NCBI GenBank assembly: GCA_002104905.1
Contig: MCFE01000158.1
Span: 85,992-149,991, forward strand
Length of the DNA: 64,000 bases
Direction: 5' to 3'
Source: Basidiobolus meristosporus CBS 931.73
Taxonomy: Eukaryota > Basidiobolomycota > Basidiobolomycetes > Basidiobolales > Basidiobolaceae
How positions within the stretch are numbered: the stretch's first letter is position 1; every line of letters begins with the position of its first letter. A program made the translations under genes and the position numbers. Positions 1-12,148 of this stretch are shown in pieces. Below the pieces are notes generated by a model, which was not told where the DNA came from, ran no database searches, and was given only the letters and a program-made list of their open reading frames with translations.

Positions 1-2108
1 TCACAAAAAACTTAGTCAAGATATTTTATCACAACAATATATATATGGCTTTTGATTGATTCCCTGCCAATTTGCTCACTTTCTGATCCCAGACACTCTA
101 TCACCTTCTACCTTTGTGTGCATACTTTCTGACTCAACTGTTTCTGTTACTTTTCATGCGTGTAAATTGATTAATTGTTGTTGATACTTCAGTTGTACCT
201 CAATTGCCAATTGTACTGACCTAAACAAGTCCCTATACCCTGCACTAACATTAAGCCCAGCCCCACACTCAACAAGTGACTCCAATAATATCCACCATTC
301 AATAAGTATTTCTGCTGTAGCATAAGTAATTCCATAAAAGTCCAGCACTTAAAAATTATTTCTGCTGCAATGTACTGGTTCCACAACTTTGGTGAGAACT
401 CAATGGCTCTATGCCACTGATCATTCACTGGTTCCCACACGTCCTGGTCTTCAGCCAGCATTGCAAGGTCTATCACCTCATCTGCCAGTCTTTGCAATAA
501 ATCCTTGCAATATTCAAGTGAGTCTTCTTGAGCACTGCTCTTGAAGCAGTGCTGCAACCTCTTGGTGCACCTATGAATGCTCCAAAATTCCACTGAAGGC
601 ATTGTGATAGTCCTTTGGGTTCTTGACATTAAAGCCTTGTTGGTCAGTAAAATCTTCACTCTGTCAACAATGGAGCACATGGAGACTGTGGTAGATAAAT
701 TGCTTTTTTCTGCAAGCTCATCTACCTTGCTGGAGTGTAGCTCAGCTGGCTGCACTTCCAACTCTTGTGAAAACAGCTGTTTTCTTTTTAGTGATACTTT
801 TTGGTTATGATGGGATTCAGTCTGTTCCAGGCTTGCAGTGTTAATTGGCAAGAACTGCAAGTTTTTTTACATGCTTCCCTGTCTCAGGCTTAGGTATACA
901 CTTTTCTCTTTTCCTTATCACTGCTAGGTCTCTCACTACTACTTTGTCTGAGTGCTTATTATAATGACCTACATATCTGTTTTGGCCTGCATATCTCTTG
1001 CTGGCACTCTTCTAGTAACCTGATGTTTCTTTTCAGCTTGTTTCAAGCTCTTAACTGTAGTTGTGACAGGCTCCTGTAAAAGCTGCTGATTTTTATTGCT
1101 GCCAGGTCCTTCACTCCTACTTTGACTCAGTGCCTCTTGAGTGGTCCTATGCGTTTTCCTTGATAAATGTTGTGCTGGTGTATCTGTGTCAGCCTGCTTG
1201 TCCCTAGTTGGCACTCTTCCAGCTACCTGATGTCTCTTTGATGCCTTTCTGGAGAATTGGACACTGCTTGTAATGTGCTCCTCAGGAAGCTACTGGTTCT
1301 TAACCATGACACACTTGCTCTACTGCCTTTGATAGTTTCTGCTACTCTTAAGATACTTTTTTAGCATACCAGTGCTGGCACAAAATGAATTTGCCCATTT
1401 GAATCCAGGATGATGCTCTTAGAACAAGTCAAGTGCATTCTGCTTGGCCTTATGTCCCTGACAGTCCCATGATATGCCAGCCTTATGGTGATTGTGTGCT
1501 GGAATTCTGATGACGCCTTCAATATTTGACCACTCTTCATTATTGCACTCAATGGCTACACAGTTCTGCAATGTCTTTAAATTCTTTGGCTTTAGTATAC
1601 ATTTCATTGTCTCCCTCCCATGATGTGATAGGCATTCTGTGGGCTTTATTTTAGAGCACTGTTGTTGTGCTTCAAAGACTGTAGGGTATTCCCCTGCTGT
1701 TACATTGGGAAATGGCTCAATTCTTGGCTGCAACATAGAGCTACTTTAGTTCCTTCATTGCAGCAAAGATATTGCTTTCTTGATCTAGGATATCTATTGC
1801 TTTACAAATATTATTTGCTCATCCTGTTTCTGGACTATTTCCTGATTTCTCTGGGTCATTGTATCTATCCTATCTGCCACTGCACCTGATTGCTTCATTA
1901 ATTCTTTGGTATGAGCTGGCAACATACTTACTAATATGGGTTGTGACAAAGTTATGATGGCTACTTGCCAGTCAGCAACTGAGGGGGCTGTGTTTGCTAC
2001 ATTCCCATCAGCCGGACCATAACAGTCAGCTTGTGGCTTTGCAGAGGTTCTCACTTGCCTACTTGACTGCAAGCCTGAGGATTCTGCAACATTATCTTCA
2101 GTGGCCAC
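1..2108 (-). pseudogene. Decayed ORF cluster of an unidentified mobile element
   Basis: Read on the minus strand there are partial frames at 1794-2108, 1419-1736, 1361-1552, 969-1214 and 189-860, separated by stops and frameshifts. The first (2108 to 1794) ends in a hydrophilic, probably helical stretch (about residues 65-100). The second has a run 'RIPAHNHHKAGISWDCQG' faintly like the catalytic part of fungal tyrosine recombinases, which I do not regard as proven. A Lys/Arg/Gln-rich segment follows, in which a motif of the form HQV..RVP.RD.QA.TD occurs twice (about 975-1035 and 1185-1240), so part of the ORF arose by internal duplication. The 189-860 frame opens on TTG and resembles no family I recognise. 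The composition matches the neighbouring repeats rather than the gene island. Most likely the eroded coding region of a transposon; the family is unknown. Confidence 0.35.
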
Positions 2109-2144
2109 ACTGTCAACATGGCCTGGACAGTTCTGGACCAGATA

Positions 2145-3111
2145 TAGAAATTACCAGTACTTAGTCAAGCATTTGGCCTCACCAATGCCCCTGCAACAAT
2201 CATGACCTTGATGCACACCATCTTCCAGGAGTGCTTAGACAGGTTTGTGGTAATCTATCTAGAAGACATATTGATATACGGCAAAATAAAAGAGGAGCAC
2301 TTGGCTCAAATCTAAAAGGTCTTCAAGAAGCTAAGAGAAAACAAGCTATACAGCAAGCTAGTAACATGTGAACTCTTGAAGAAACTTCTTGTCCTGTGGA
2401 AATCTTATATGATAGATTAGCAAACTGTAAGGCAAAAATATAGGTATTCAACATGGAAATGCTGCATATTAATCATTGAAAACTTTGGCATGTCACCATA
2501 AGCTAATGATGCTACTGAGAGGTTAAATGATTTATTTGGAAAATGACAACCAAATATTCAAATGGAGCTTTAGTAAATGGGAAAAGTGTATTTGCCATGC
2601 ACTGTTTGCCTGCAGAGTTAGGCGGCACAACACTCCCCAACAATTGCCATTTTTCTTAGTGCTTGGATGTCAATCATGGATTCCAGGAGATCTCACACAG
2701 CCAAAACTCACTGACAACTTGGAGGATGAGCTCAGTTGGCATACTAGAAACCAACAATTGAAACAAGTATATCTGGAGGCACAGACCAAAATTTTTAAAA
2801 GAGCAGAAAAGATGATGCAAAGACTGGATAAGACTATATCACTGGAGGCTATGATAACTGAAAATCTTGTATTGCTATGAAGCAGCACTTAGAAGGAGTC
2901 TGAAAGCAATGGACAAGTCCATTCAAGATCATCAGATATTGTTGATTTGTAACTTACCAACCAGTAGACAAACAAGAGAACATCAGAGATGATCTAGTTC
3001 ATTAAGATAAACTCAAGCTTAGAAGACTTGCTTGCAATACTGAGCCATCTAGATACTGGCTCCACAAGATAGGAGATTCAGGAGGACCCTCATGGCTTTT
3101 GTAGGGGAGAA
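2145..3111 (+). pseudogene. Ty3/gypsy pol relic (RT and integrase fragments)
   Basis: Around 2160-2370 the plus strand encodes reverse-transcriptase block FGLTNAPAT followed by VIYLEDILIYGK, where the catalytic YxDD box has become YLED. From about 2520 to 3080 it encodes the integrase C-terminal region (ALFACRVRRHNTPQ, IPGDLTQPKLTDNLEDEL) and the pol tail, closely matching the minus-strand gypsy element at 17413-20440. RNase H and the integrase core are missing between them, so the copy has a large internal deletion plus many stops. A purine-rich tract at 3101-3110 directly precedes the 3' LTR. Inactive. Confidence 0.8.
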
Positions 3112-3655
3112 TGTGATGATCTTATTCTTGAATAGACTTGTTCCATTGTACCGTGCCAGGGCACACGGTGCAATCTGCGGTTGTAAAGAACAATTGGGCA
3201 CAATATTATAGCTACCAGAAGGCAGGATTGTTCTTGGGCAATTTCGCACTGTGCGGGACAATCTTGCACACTATAGCACAATCTGACACAATGAGGTTGG
3301 CACGGATGATTGCGCCAACTTGTAATGTTTGCATCACGTGCGCAACTGGATACCTCTATTATGGCAGGTAAAATCCAGTATTTAGATATGTTTCTTTAAT
3401 GTAAATGGAAATAGTTGTGTATCACACTATAAACTACACTGATACTTACCATTTTGGTTACCCTCACTCCAATTGGACGGTATCTCAGTGGTTAATTGGT
3501 CCAAAAGTATCCTGAAGCTGGCAGCCCCCAATTGGCTCATTGACTACTGAAAAAGCTACCTGATTCACCATCAAATATCCCATTTTGCCCATTGAGCAAG
3601 TAAATCCCTGATCCTAGTGATTGGACCAGGTATCATAGCTAGCACGCAAGCAATC

Positions 3656-3836
3656 AGACTTGTTCCATCATTCCAGCTGATCATAGTGCCCAATAGTGCC
3701 ATAGCATGCCAGATGGTGCCATACTGTGCCAATTTGGGATCAAAATTGACATGCATATGACCCTAAAATATCAAATTAATAACAAAATATACAGCACTTT
3801 CTGGCACTATGATCAATGGCACAATGGAACAAGTCT
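3656..3836. mobile_element. 181-bp MITE nested in Harbinger copy A
   Basis: Begins AGACTTGTTCC and ends GGAACAAGTCT, the same termini as the Harbinger element, with internal GTGCC repeats and no coding capacity. Copy B of the Harbinger (around 9430) has the empty site GCAATTGTG. Here it reads GCAATC, then the MITE, then ATTGTG, so the target was ATT and the left duplicate has mutated to ATC. A non-autonomous derivative probably mobilised by the Harbinger transposase. Confidence 0.85.
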
Positions 3837-4060
3837 ATTGTGTATGTGCAAAACAGATCCAATAGCTGCACTGGTATTACAGATGACATATATATATGCA
3901 GGGTGTTTATTTATAGGGGTTCTGTCTCAAATGTGAGACAACCTTGATATTACTTATATCAAAAATTTGATGATCACTGATTTGCAATGGCTCAATTTGG
4001 ATTGCAAAAAAAAAGGGTTGCCGGGATCATTACAAATGTGCGCAATTGAAAGCGATCGCA

Positions 4061-5292
4061 TCAACTACTCCTGGGTTTTTTTCTAACAGGGAATACTACT
4101 GAAGCATTTGGTAGTGACTCACTTTGCACACCTATACCGCATCCTGGCTGACTATCATCCTGGCTACTTGTGTATTTGTAGTCAGTATTTTGCCTCCTAG
4201 TTGATGAGTGCAATGCTGCAGCTTGGCCGCGCTGAATTGCTCCAACTGAACCAACTGAACCGGCCTGTAGTGCCACATGCTGACGCGTTCTTTTACTTGC
4301 TAAGGGCTCCGGTGGTTGAGGCACTTCATGTTGTTCATCATCAGTCAGTTCACCAGAAGTAACTTGCTGATGGTCAGGCAAAACAGCATGTGCAGGCACA
4401 CCTTGACATGTTGAGATGGCCCTTGGCTGAGTTTGATGTGATGCTGCATGTTGACGCAACTCGGTCCGCTCCAATGGACTTGTGTCTAAATGAGCAGTTT
4501 GGCAAGTTCTTGTAGTTTTGCTCTGAAGCGTGTGCGTTGACTCAATGCAGGGCATTCTGGTAAAGGGTGTTGGTGTGGTCTGGACTGACATGTGCCGGCG
4601 CGCTGTGGTTGCAAGAGATGGTAGGGAATCCAGCAAGGCGTGCTGGCGCAATCTGGACAATGCTGCTTGCGGTCTGTATTCTTCCTCCTGAAGCTCACCA
4701 TCTGATTCCTCAAGGTATTCACTTACCCTCTGTCTGATACTTTGGAGCTGTTGCCTGGATGAGTCCTGTGTATGTTGCTCTTGGAAGCCACTTAGCTCTA
4801 CTAATATATCACGTAGTACATTAGTCATTTGAGGCAAAAACTCATTCAAAATCTCTTTGGTTCCCAAAGTTGAGGCACAAACAGACGCGTCCGGCCCGTA
4901 CTGTGCAAATTGCGCGCAAAATTGTTCCCGCATGGCTTCTTTGTCAAATCCCCTCACTCTCAGCTCATTCTTATTTCAATACTTGTCTTGTTATATATCT
5001 TTTTACATACATTGGCTGGCATCTTGATGTGGAACTCATGCCACAGCTTTCTACTCAAATTCTTCCATCTTTGTCAACTCTCTGAGGTATCTAGTTCTGC
5101 TAGATTAATCAGTAGTGCCCAAATATCTGTATGAAGGCTCATCATAGACACTTGGGCCATACTAAAATCATTTGGCAAGAGCTCAAATGGATTGAACATC
5201 AACTTTTCCGGTCTGGACTGTGCTTGTGAGCTGGGGGATGGGTTTTGTCTGAGTTGTACTAAAGATGAGTTGAGGCTTGGTACAGGGACCAT
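4061..5292 (-). pseudogene. Harbinger accessory protein ORF, copy A (frameshifted)
   Basis: Homologous to the copy B frame at 9657-10904. It starts with ATG at 5292 and has an in-frame TGA at 5074-5076, the same codon as in copy B. It then suffers a 1-bp deletion near 4977 (copy B has one extra G there), after which the 4061-4957 frame continues to the end. In Harbinger elements the second ORF is usually a Myb/SANT-type DNA-binding partner of the transposase; I see no clear Trp-repeat signature, so that role is by analogy. The C-terminal half is Gln/Ser/Thr-rich and ends in a basic KKPRSS tail. Confidence 0.65.
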
Positions 5293-5651
5293 AGCAACGG
5301 ATTTGGATACTTATACAGCAGTATATTGGCATCAACCTGGTCTTATATGAAATATATATGAAAACTAATGTGATTGTTGAATTTTCCATATATTATGCAT
5401 GATGCATCTTGGATTGCTTTGACCCAGATCAGATCACATCAATTGCAGATTTCCTATTTGATTATAGACCTATGATTAAAGCATCAATAACAGTACCAAG
5501 GCATTGTTTGCGGATGATTTTTGCAACACAATGATGGGATACATGGCAATTGATGGAGATTTAACCATAATGTATTAAAAATCAAATAAATAACGCAGAT
5601 TGAGCCAAATTGATTCAAACCACCTCCATACAATCATCCACCAATTTTAAT

Positions 5652-6525
5652 ATGACTTTCTCATCTGAATGGTCTTTTCTCATCAATCCCATCACTACCA
5701 CTGGATTTCCTTTTGACACACTAGTGGAGATCTATTCCAAGTACTGTGGACCATCAACCCCAATCTACTCAAGGAGATTCCTTGTTAAGCTTCTCTGCTA
5801 TTACAAGAACTATTGCCCTACAAGGTTTCATCCCACCATCCATGGCAACAAAAGTCCTAGAAGCTTTCATTCCCAGCTGACAGCAATGGAGAACCACCTT
5901 GCAGAGGGTATGAATGACTTAGAGCAAGCTTGGAATACTAGGTTCAGAAGCTCCAATAGACTTCCATATCCCAGAGTGTTCAGCAACAGGTTCCATATCT
6001 GGAGTATTTTGGATACCTTCCCAGTGAGGATTAACACACCTTCTAGAGGGCAGAGGCACTTTTATTCTGGCAAGTACAAGGCACACTGTGTGAAGTTTCT
6101 AGCACTGTCTGACATTGAGGGTAACATCATCTGGTTTAGTGGGCCATTTGCTGGAAGTAGGCTTGACAAAGCACTCTGGGTAGAGAATCATCCTGAATTC
6201 AGTAGAGGGGAGAAATGTATGGCAGACTTAGCCTATATAGGAGAGGATTGTCAGAGATTAGGATGTATTACAGCTTATAGGAAGCCAAGGAATGGTGTGC
6301 TTAGCAAGAAGCAGAAGCTCTACAATGAGATATTTAATCATTTCAGAGTAAGGGTAGAGCACACATTTGGATAAATGAAGAGATTCAGCATATTGGCAGG
6401 TAAATACAGAGGAAAGTCATATATAGGAGAAAACAGCACAATAGGTAAAATAGTCAAGATACTTATTAATGCACAGTATGTTCATACAAGAAGAGATCCA
6501 CTGAGAGAAATGTGTGGAGCATTAT
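5652..6525 (+). pseudogene. Harbinger DDE transposase, copy A (stop codon)
   Basis: Nearly identical to the intact transposase at 11264-12148, but a TAA at 6372-6374 replaces the Tyr codon after VEHTFG, removing the last quarter. A substitution also changes GSRHDKALW to GSRLDKALW. Coding similarity continues beyond the stop to about 6525. The ATG at 5652 matches the start used in copy B. Unlikely to be active. Confidence 0.82.
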
Positions 6526-8167
6526 GAAGAGTAAATAAAGCAAGGAAAGCACTATTCTGAGCAACATAAGTAAGATTGAGTAAAATTACCAGTAACTGTA
6601 TTACACCACTGGCATCATGGTAGATATCATAGTGCCAGATAGTGCCGTAGAGTGCCAGATCAATCTGGCACCATAAACAGGCTGGCACTATGTGGCACTA
6701 TCCAACGGCACAAGTCTAATATCTAAATTAGATAATTTTTAGTCAAATCAATTAGTTTTATGCTAGGTCTATCAGCATATCACATTATATATATTAAGTC
6801 AGTAGTATTAGTCAGCAAATGAATCAGCAGATTGCTATCGGACAGAAGTGGATACGTTGATTATGACTTAGTTGGGTGAACATGAAGCAATCAACTGAAC
6901 TATTTCCACAATCTTCATTAGTCAGCAATTGATCTGGCAAAATATAAATAAGAATCCGCCAGAACCTCAATAAAGATCAGTTCAAGTTTTAGTAGATACA
7001 TCATTAGCTAAACTCTTTATTTCTCTACAACTTTTATTTAAGACTTGTATCATGTTAACTGTTGCATGGAACTTACATCACAAAATGCCACCATTCAAAG
7101 GTACTCAAGTTTTCAGGAGTCCACCACCATAGGAGGAAAACATTGTTGATACTCTGGACATATTCCAGCAATACCCCATCTAAGGAAGCTCATGCCATTA
7201 AAAAAATGTTGCAAAGCTATGTACTGCACTCAGTATCAATCAAGCACAAGCATTTACAATCTATTTGATTACAAAAATTTCATACAACTAAGAAGCAACA
7301 TCTACCCTGAAGGTATGTATGAAATGCCTTGGCCCTGACACTTGATGGATTCCCATTAAAAAAGGAATCTGCCTGCAAATCCTGCTGGCCACTGATGCTT
7401 ATCAACCAGAATTTGTTGCCTATATTACAATATCAGAGCATAAGTGTGATGATGGTCTCACTGGTATCTGGACCTAAACTACCATCCAACTTGAGCAGCT
7501 ACCTCTATCCATTGCTGGGAGAGTTTTGTAGGCTTTGCAGCAAAATATTACTAAATGGCCATCATATCAGAGCATGTTTTTTATCTTCATTGGAGATACC
7601 CTAGCCATCAGCAAGATAGCTAGCTTCTCTGGGCACAATGGATGGTATGGCTGGCAAATTTGTAAGATCCCAGACATTTGATCTAAAACTAAAACAGATT
7701 ACCAATATCCAAGCACCAACACTGAGAACATTTTCTTCTCTCAAGAAACCTTTCAGAAGTCAGTATGCAATTGCAGCAAAGTTTGCCTGCCATAAGCCAT
7801 TAGCCAGAACATGGAATTAATCAGAAATCATAGATATTTGGGATAGATTGAATATATTGGAGTAAAAGCTTTCCTCTGTGATCAATACCTTTGCTTACAT
7901 CAATATCACCATGCCAATGACCAAGTTGTGCATTGGGCATTTCAAGCTGATTGAGCCCTCTGAGATATCAGTGAAATTTAAAAAATTGGCAAAAAATGAT
8001 AGAGTACTTGCTACCCAAACTACTTCTCACAGGTGCCAATATATATCTATATACAACTACAGCAATACAAATACCAGGACTGGATGAGTTGATCATGTCT
8101 TTATCAATGAAGTCTTCTTAAGCCATTTTAGCCATGAGTACATCAGAAGCATTGGCAGTCATATATT

Positions 8168-8378
8168 AGACTTGTACCATTGTGCCATTGATCATAGTGC
8201 CAGAATGTGCTGTATATTTTGTTATTAATTTGATATTTTAGGGTCATATGCATGCCAATTTTGATCCCAAATTGGCACTGTATGGCACCATCTGGTATTC
8301 TGTGGCATGATCAGACACCATCTGGCATGTGATGGCACTGTTGGGCACTATAATCAGCTGGAATGATGGAACAAGTCT
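8168..8378. mobile_element. 211-bp MITE nested in Plavaka relic A
   Basis: Termini AGACTTGTACC and GGAACAAGTCT; inverted relative to the MITE at 3656-3836, whose right end matches this left end. Flanks are ATT on both sides (8165-8167 and 8379-8381). The homologous unoccupied site in Plavaka relic B (about 21750) reads CATATGTTGACATT against CATAT-ATT-GACATT here, giving a clean 3-bp duplication. Confidence 0.85.
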
Positions 8379-9656
8379 ATTGACATTGTAATAATATTCA
8401 TCCAGAAGGGAATCATTATTGACAACTTGATGCATCTACAGCATTTGTGCAAGGAGCTTGTGCCAGGATTTGAGTGGCTATACCACAAGCATAAAGCTGA
8501 GCACATATATCTCAGCTACTACTGTATCCATTCTCCACCATATCATAGTTGGTATGTGGATAATACTTGACCTTGCTTCACCTTTTAGGAATTTCCAATG
8601 GAGCAGATTTGTAGGGAGATAGGAAGAAAAGTCAAGTAGTAGGTACTACCATACCCCAATCTCATCAAGAATATTACCTTCAAGTTCATTATGGACTTGA
8701 TAAATTTGCACTTGACAGACAGCCAGGAAATGTTGGAAAATACTGAGGCAAATGTGCACACATAGGCACCTATGCATTTGCCATTAAAGTACTAGGCAAC
8801 CACAATATATTGTTATTCAACTAAGTACTGCACAGTTGGGTTGGGTGCAACAATCAACTAATTTGTATCAGGAAAACTTTACCAAAATTTGCCAGGTCTT
8901 TCATGAATACAATAGACTTGTTCCATTGTACCGTGCCAGGGTGCGCGGCACAATCTGCGGTCGTAAAGAACAATCGGGCGCGATATTATAGCTACCAGAA
9001 GGCAGGATCGTTCTTGGATGATTTCGCACTATGCGGGACAATCTTGCACACTATGGCACAATCTGACACGATGAGGTTGGTGCGGATGATCACGCCAACT
9101 TGTAATGTTTGCATCATGTGCGCAATTGGATACTGCTATAATGGCAGGTAAAATCCGGTATTTGGATATGTTTCTTTAATGTAAATGGAAATAAATGTGT
9201 ATCACACTATAAACTACACTGATACTTACCATTTTGGTTACCCTCACTCCAATTGGACGGTATCTCAGTGGTTAATTGGTCCAAAAGTATCCTGAAGCTG
9301 GCAGCCCCCAATTGGCTCATTGACTACTGAAAAAGCTACCTGATTTGCCATCAAATATCCCATTTTGCCCATTGAGCAAGTAAATCCCTGATCCTAGTGA
9401 TTGGACAAGGTGTCATAGCTAGCACGCAAGCAATTGTGTAGGTGCAAAACAGATCCAATAGCTGCACTGGTATTACAGATGACGTATATATATGCAGGGT
9501 GTTTATTTATAGGGGTTCTGTCTCAAATGTGAGATGACCTTGATATTACTTATATCAAAAATTTGATGATCACTGATTTGCAATGGCTCAATTTGGATTG
9601 CAAAAAAAAAGTGTTGTTGGGATCATTACAAATGTGAGCAATTCAAAGCAATCGCA

Positions 9657-10904
9657 TCATCTTCTCCTGGGTTTTTTTCTCACAGGGATTACTACTGAAG
9701 CATTTGGTAATGACTCACTTTGCACACCTATACTACTTCCTGGCTGACTATCATCTTGGCTACTTGTGTATTTGTAGTCAGTATTTTGCCTCCTAGTTGA
9801 TGAGTGCGATGCTGCAGCTTGGCCGCGCTGAATTGCTCCGACTGAACCAACTGAACCGGCCTGTAGTGCCATGCAATGACGCGTTCTTTTACTTGCCAAG
9901 GGCTCCGGTAGTTGAGGCACTTCATGTTGGTCATCATCAGTCAGTTCACCAGAAGTAACTTGCTGATGGTCAGGCAAAACGGCACACGCAGGCGTGCCTT
10001 GACGCGTTGAGATGGCCCTTGGCTGAGTTTGATGTGATGCCGCTTGTTGACGCCAATCGGTCCGCTCCAATGGACTTGTGTTTAAATGAGCAGTTTGGCA
10101 AGTTCTTGTAGTTTTGCTCTGAAGCACGCGCGTTGACTCAATGCGCGTTGACTTGACGCGGGGCGTTCTGGTAAAGGGTGTTTGTGTGGTCTGGACTGAT
10201 GTGCGCCGGTATGCTGTGGTTGCAAGAGATGGTAGGGAATCCAGCGAGGCATGCTGGCGCAATCTGGACAATGCTGCTTGCGGTCTGTATTCTTCCTCCT
10301 GAAGCTCACCATCTGATTCCTCAAGGTATTCACTTACCCTCTGTCTGATACTTTGGAGCTGTTGCCTGGATGAGTCCTGTGTATATTGCTCTTGGAAGCC
10401 ACTTAGCTCTACTAATACATCATGTAGTACTTTAGTCATTTGAGGCAAAAACTCATTCAAAATCTCTTTGGTTCCCAAAGTTGAGGCACAAACGGACACG
10501 TCCGGCCCGTACTGTGCAAATTGCGCGCAAAATTGTTCCCGCACGGCTTCTTTGTCAAATCCCTTCACTCTCAGCTCATTCTTGATTTCAATACTTGTCT
10601 TGTAATATATCTTTTTACATACATTGGCTGGCATCTTGATGTAGAACTCATGCCACAGCTTTCTACTCAAATTCTTCCATCTTTGTCAACTCTCTGAGGT
10701 ATCTAGTTCTGCTAGATTAATCAGTAGTGCCCAAATATCTGTATGAAGGCTCATCATAGACACTTGGGCCATACTAGAATCATTTGGCAAGAACTTGAAC
10801 AGATCCAACATAGACTTCTCCGGTCCGGACCGCGCTTGTGAGCTGGGGGAAGGGTTTTGTCTGGGTTGTACTAAAGATGAGTTGAAGCTTGGTATGGGGA
10901 CCAT
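9657..10904 (-). pseudogene. Harbinger accessory protein ORF, copy B (one in-frame TGA)
   Basis: The frame opens with ATG at 10904 (MVPIPSFNSS) and runs without frameshift to 9657, interrupted only by TGA at 10686-10688 between LDTSES and QRWKNLSRKLW. The downstream 337-codon part could be made separately only from a non-ATG start (TTG at 10670). Trp-containing segments flank the stop, compatible with a Myb/SANT-like fold, which I infer from element type rather than a clear motif. The long Ser/Thr/Gln-rich C-terminus ends in KKPRRR. CGA to TGA is the simplest origin of the stop. Confidence 0.65.
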
Positions 10905-11263
10905 AGCAATGGATTTGGATACTTATACAGCCGTATATTGGCATCAACCTGGTCTTATATGAATTAGATATGAAAACTAATGTGATTGTTGAATTTTCCA
11001 TATATTATGCCTGATGCATCTTGGATTGCGTTGACACGGATCAGATCACATCAATCGCAGATTTCCTATTTGATTATAGACCTATGATTAAAGCATCAAT
11101 AACAGTACCAAGGCATTGTTTGCGGATGATTTTTGCGACATAATGATGGGATACATGGCAATTGATGGAGATTTAACCATAATGTGTTAAAAATCAGATA
11201 AATAACGCAGATTGCGCCAAACCAATTCAAACCGCCTCCATACAATCATCCATCAATTTTAAT

Positions 11264-12148
11264 ATGACTTACTCATCTGAATGGTCTTTTCTCATCAATC
11301 CCATCACTACCACTGGATTTCCTTTTGACACACTGGAGGAGATTTATACCAAGTACTGTGGACCATCAACCCCAATCTACTCAAGGAGATTCCTTGTTAA
11401 GCTTCTCTGCTATTACAAGAACTATTGCCCTACAAGGTTTCATCCCACCATCCATGGCAACAAAAGTCCTAGAAGCTTTCATTCCCAGCTGACAGCAATG
11501 GAGAACCACCTTGCAGAGGGTATGAATGACTTAGAGCAAGCTTGGAATACTAGGTTCAGAAGCTCCAATAGACTTCCATATCCCAGAGTGTTCAGCAACA
11601 GGTTCCATATCTGGAGTATTTTGGATACCTTCCCAGTGAGGATTAACACACCTTCTAGAGGGCAGAGGCACTTTTATTCTGGCAAGTACAAGGCACACTG
11701 TGTGAAGTTTCAAGCACTGTCTGACATTGAGGGTAACATCATCTGGTTTAGTGGGCCATTTGCTGGAAGTAGGCATGACAAAGCACTCTGGGTAGAGAAT
11801 CATCCTGAATTCAGTAGAGGGGAGAAATGTATGGCAGACTTAGCCTATATAGGAGAGGATTGTCAGAGATTAGGATGTATTACAGCTTATAGGAAGCCAA
11901 GGAATGGTGTGCTTAGCAGGAAGCAGAAGCTCTACAATGAGATATTTAATCATTTCAGAGTAAGGGTAGAGCACACATTTGGATATCTGAAGAGATTCAG
12001 CATATTGGCAGGTAAATACAGAGGAAAGTCATATATAGGTGAAAACAGCAGAATAGGTAAAATAGTTAAGATACTTATTTATGCACAGTTTGTTCATACA
12101 AGAAGACATCCACTGAGAGAAATGTGTCTGGAGCATTATGAAGAGTAA
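11264..12148 (+). CDS. Harbinger-family DDE transposase (intact, 294 aa)
   Basis: The protein has the DDE_Tnp_4-type core. A first acidic block lies near ILDTFPVRINTP. The hallmark YSGKYKAHCVKFQAL..D..GNIIWFSGPFAGSRHD region follows (split here only for length). The second Asp is in MADLAYIG, and the catalytic Glu in RVRVEHTFGYLKRF. These define the IS5/PIF-Harbinger transposases, which cut and paste DNA using two metal ions. The ATG at 11264 is shared with copy A and no stop interrupts the frame. A helix-turn-helix is not obvious at the N-terminus, consistent with a separate DNA-binding partner. It lies between the element's terminal repeats, about 180 bp from the right end. It may also mobilise the two MITEs, which share its termini. 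Confidence 0.85.
   Translation: MTYSSEWSFLINPITTTGFPFDTLEEIYTKYCGPSTPIYSRRFLVKLLCYYKNYCPTRFHPTIHGNKSPRSFHSQLTAMENHLAEGMNDLEQAWNTRFRSSNRLPYPRVFSNRFHIWSILDTFPVRINTPSRGQRHFYSGKYKAHCVKFQALSDIEGNIIWFSGPFAGSRHDKALWVENHPEFSRGEKCMADLAYIGEDCQRLGCITAYRKPRNGVLSRKQKLYNEIFNHFRVRVEHTFGYLKRFSILAGKYRGKSYIGENSRIGKIVKILIYAQFVHTRRHPLREMCLEHYEE

Larger units (their letters stand above)
3134..6717 (+). mobile_element. Harbinger-like DNA transposon, copy A (inactive)
   Basis: The ends are AGACTTGTTCC at 3134 and the near-perfect complement GGCACAAGTCT ending at 6717; flanking target duplication AAT. It carries a minus-strand accessory ORF and a plus-strand DDE transposase ORF, the two-gene layout of PIF/Harbinger elements. 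Removing the nested MITE at 3656-3836 and its duplication gives about 3.40 kb, matching copy B (3418 bp). Subterminal regions hold many short GTGCC and GCACAATCT-type repeats, plausible transposase-binding sites. Both ORFs are broken. An ISL2EU-like relative within the IS5 superfamily is the main alternative classification; the 3-bp duplication favours Harbinger. Confidence 0.82.
3112..7052 (+). repeat. Gypsy 3' LTR split by a Harbinger insertion
   Basis: The LTR starts TGTGATGATC at 3112 and is cut after position 3133. It resumes at about 6721 and runs to a terminal CA near 7052. The right part aligns by eye with the LTRs at 16058-16425 (plus) and 17040-17402 (minus), sharing a block ending in CTCAATAAA.ATCAG.TCAAG. 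The inserted DNA is Harbinger copy A, flanked by the 3-bp repeat AAT (3131-3133 and 6718-6720). Confidence 0.75.

Noticed and set aside
3138-3371. Frame conserved in both Harbinger copies (also 8903-9151)
   Set aside because: Lies in the subterminal repeats; the two copies diverge as much at codon positions 1 and 2 as at 3, and no known domain appears.
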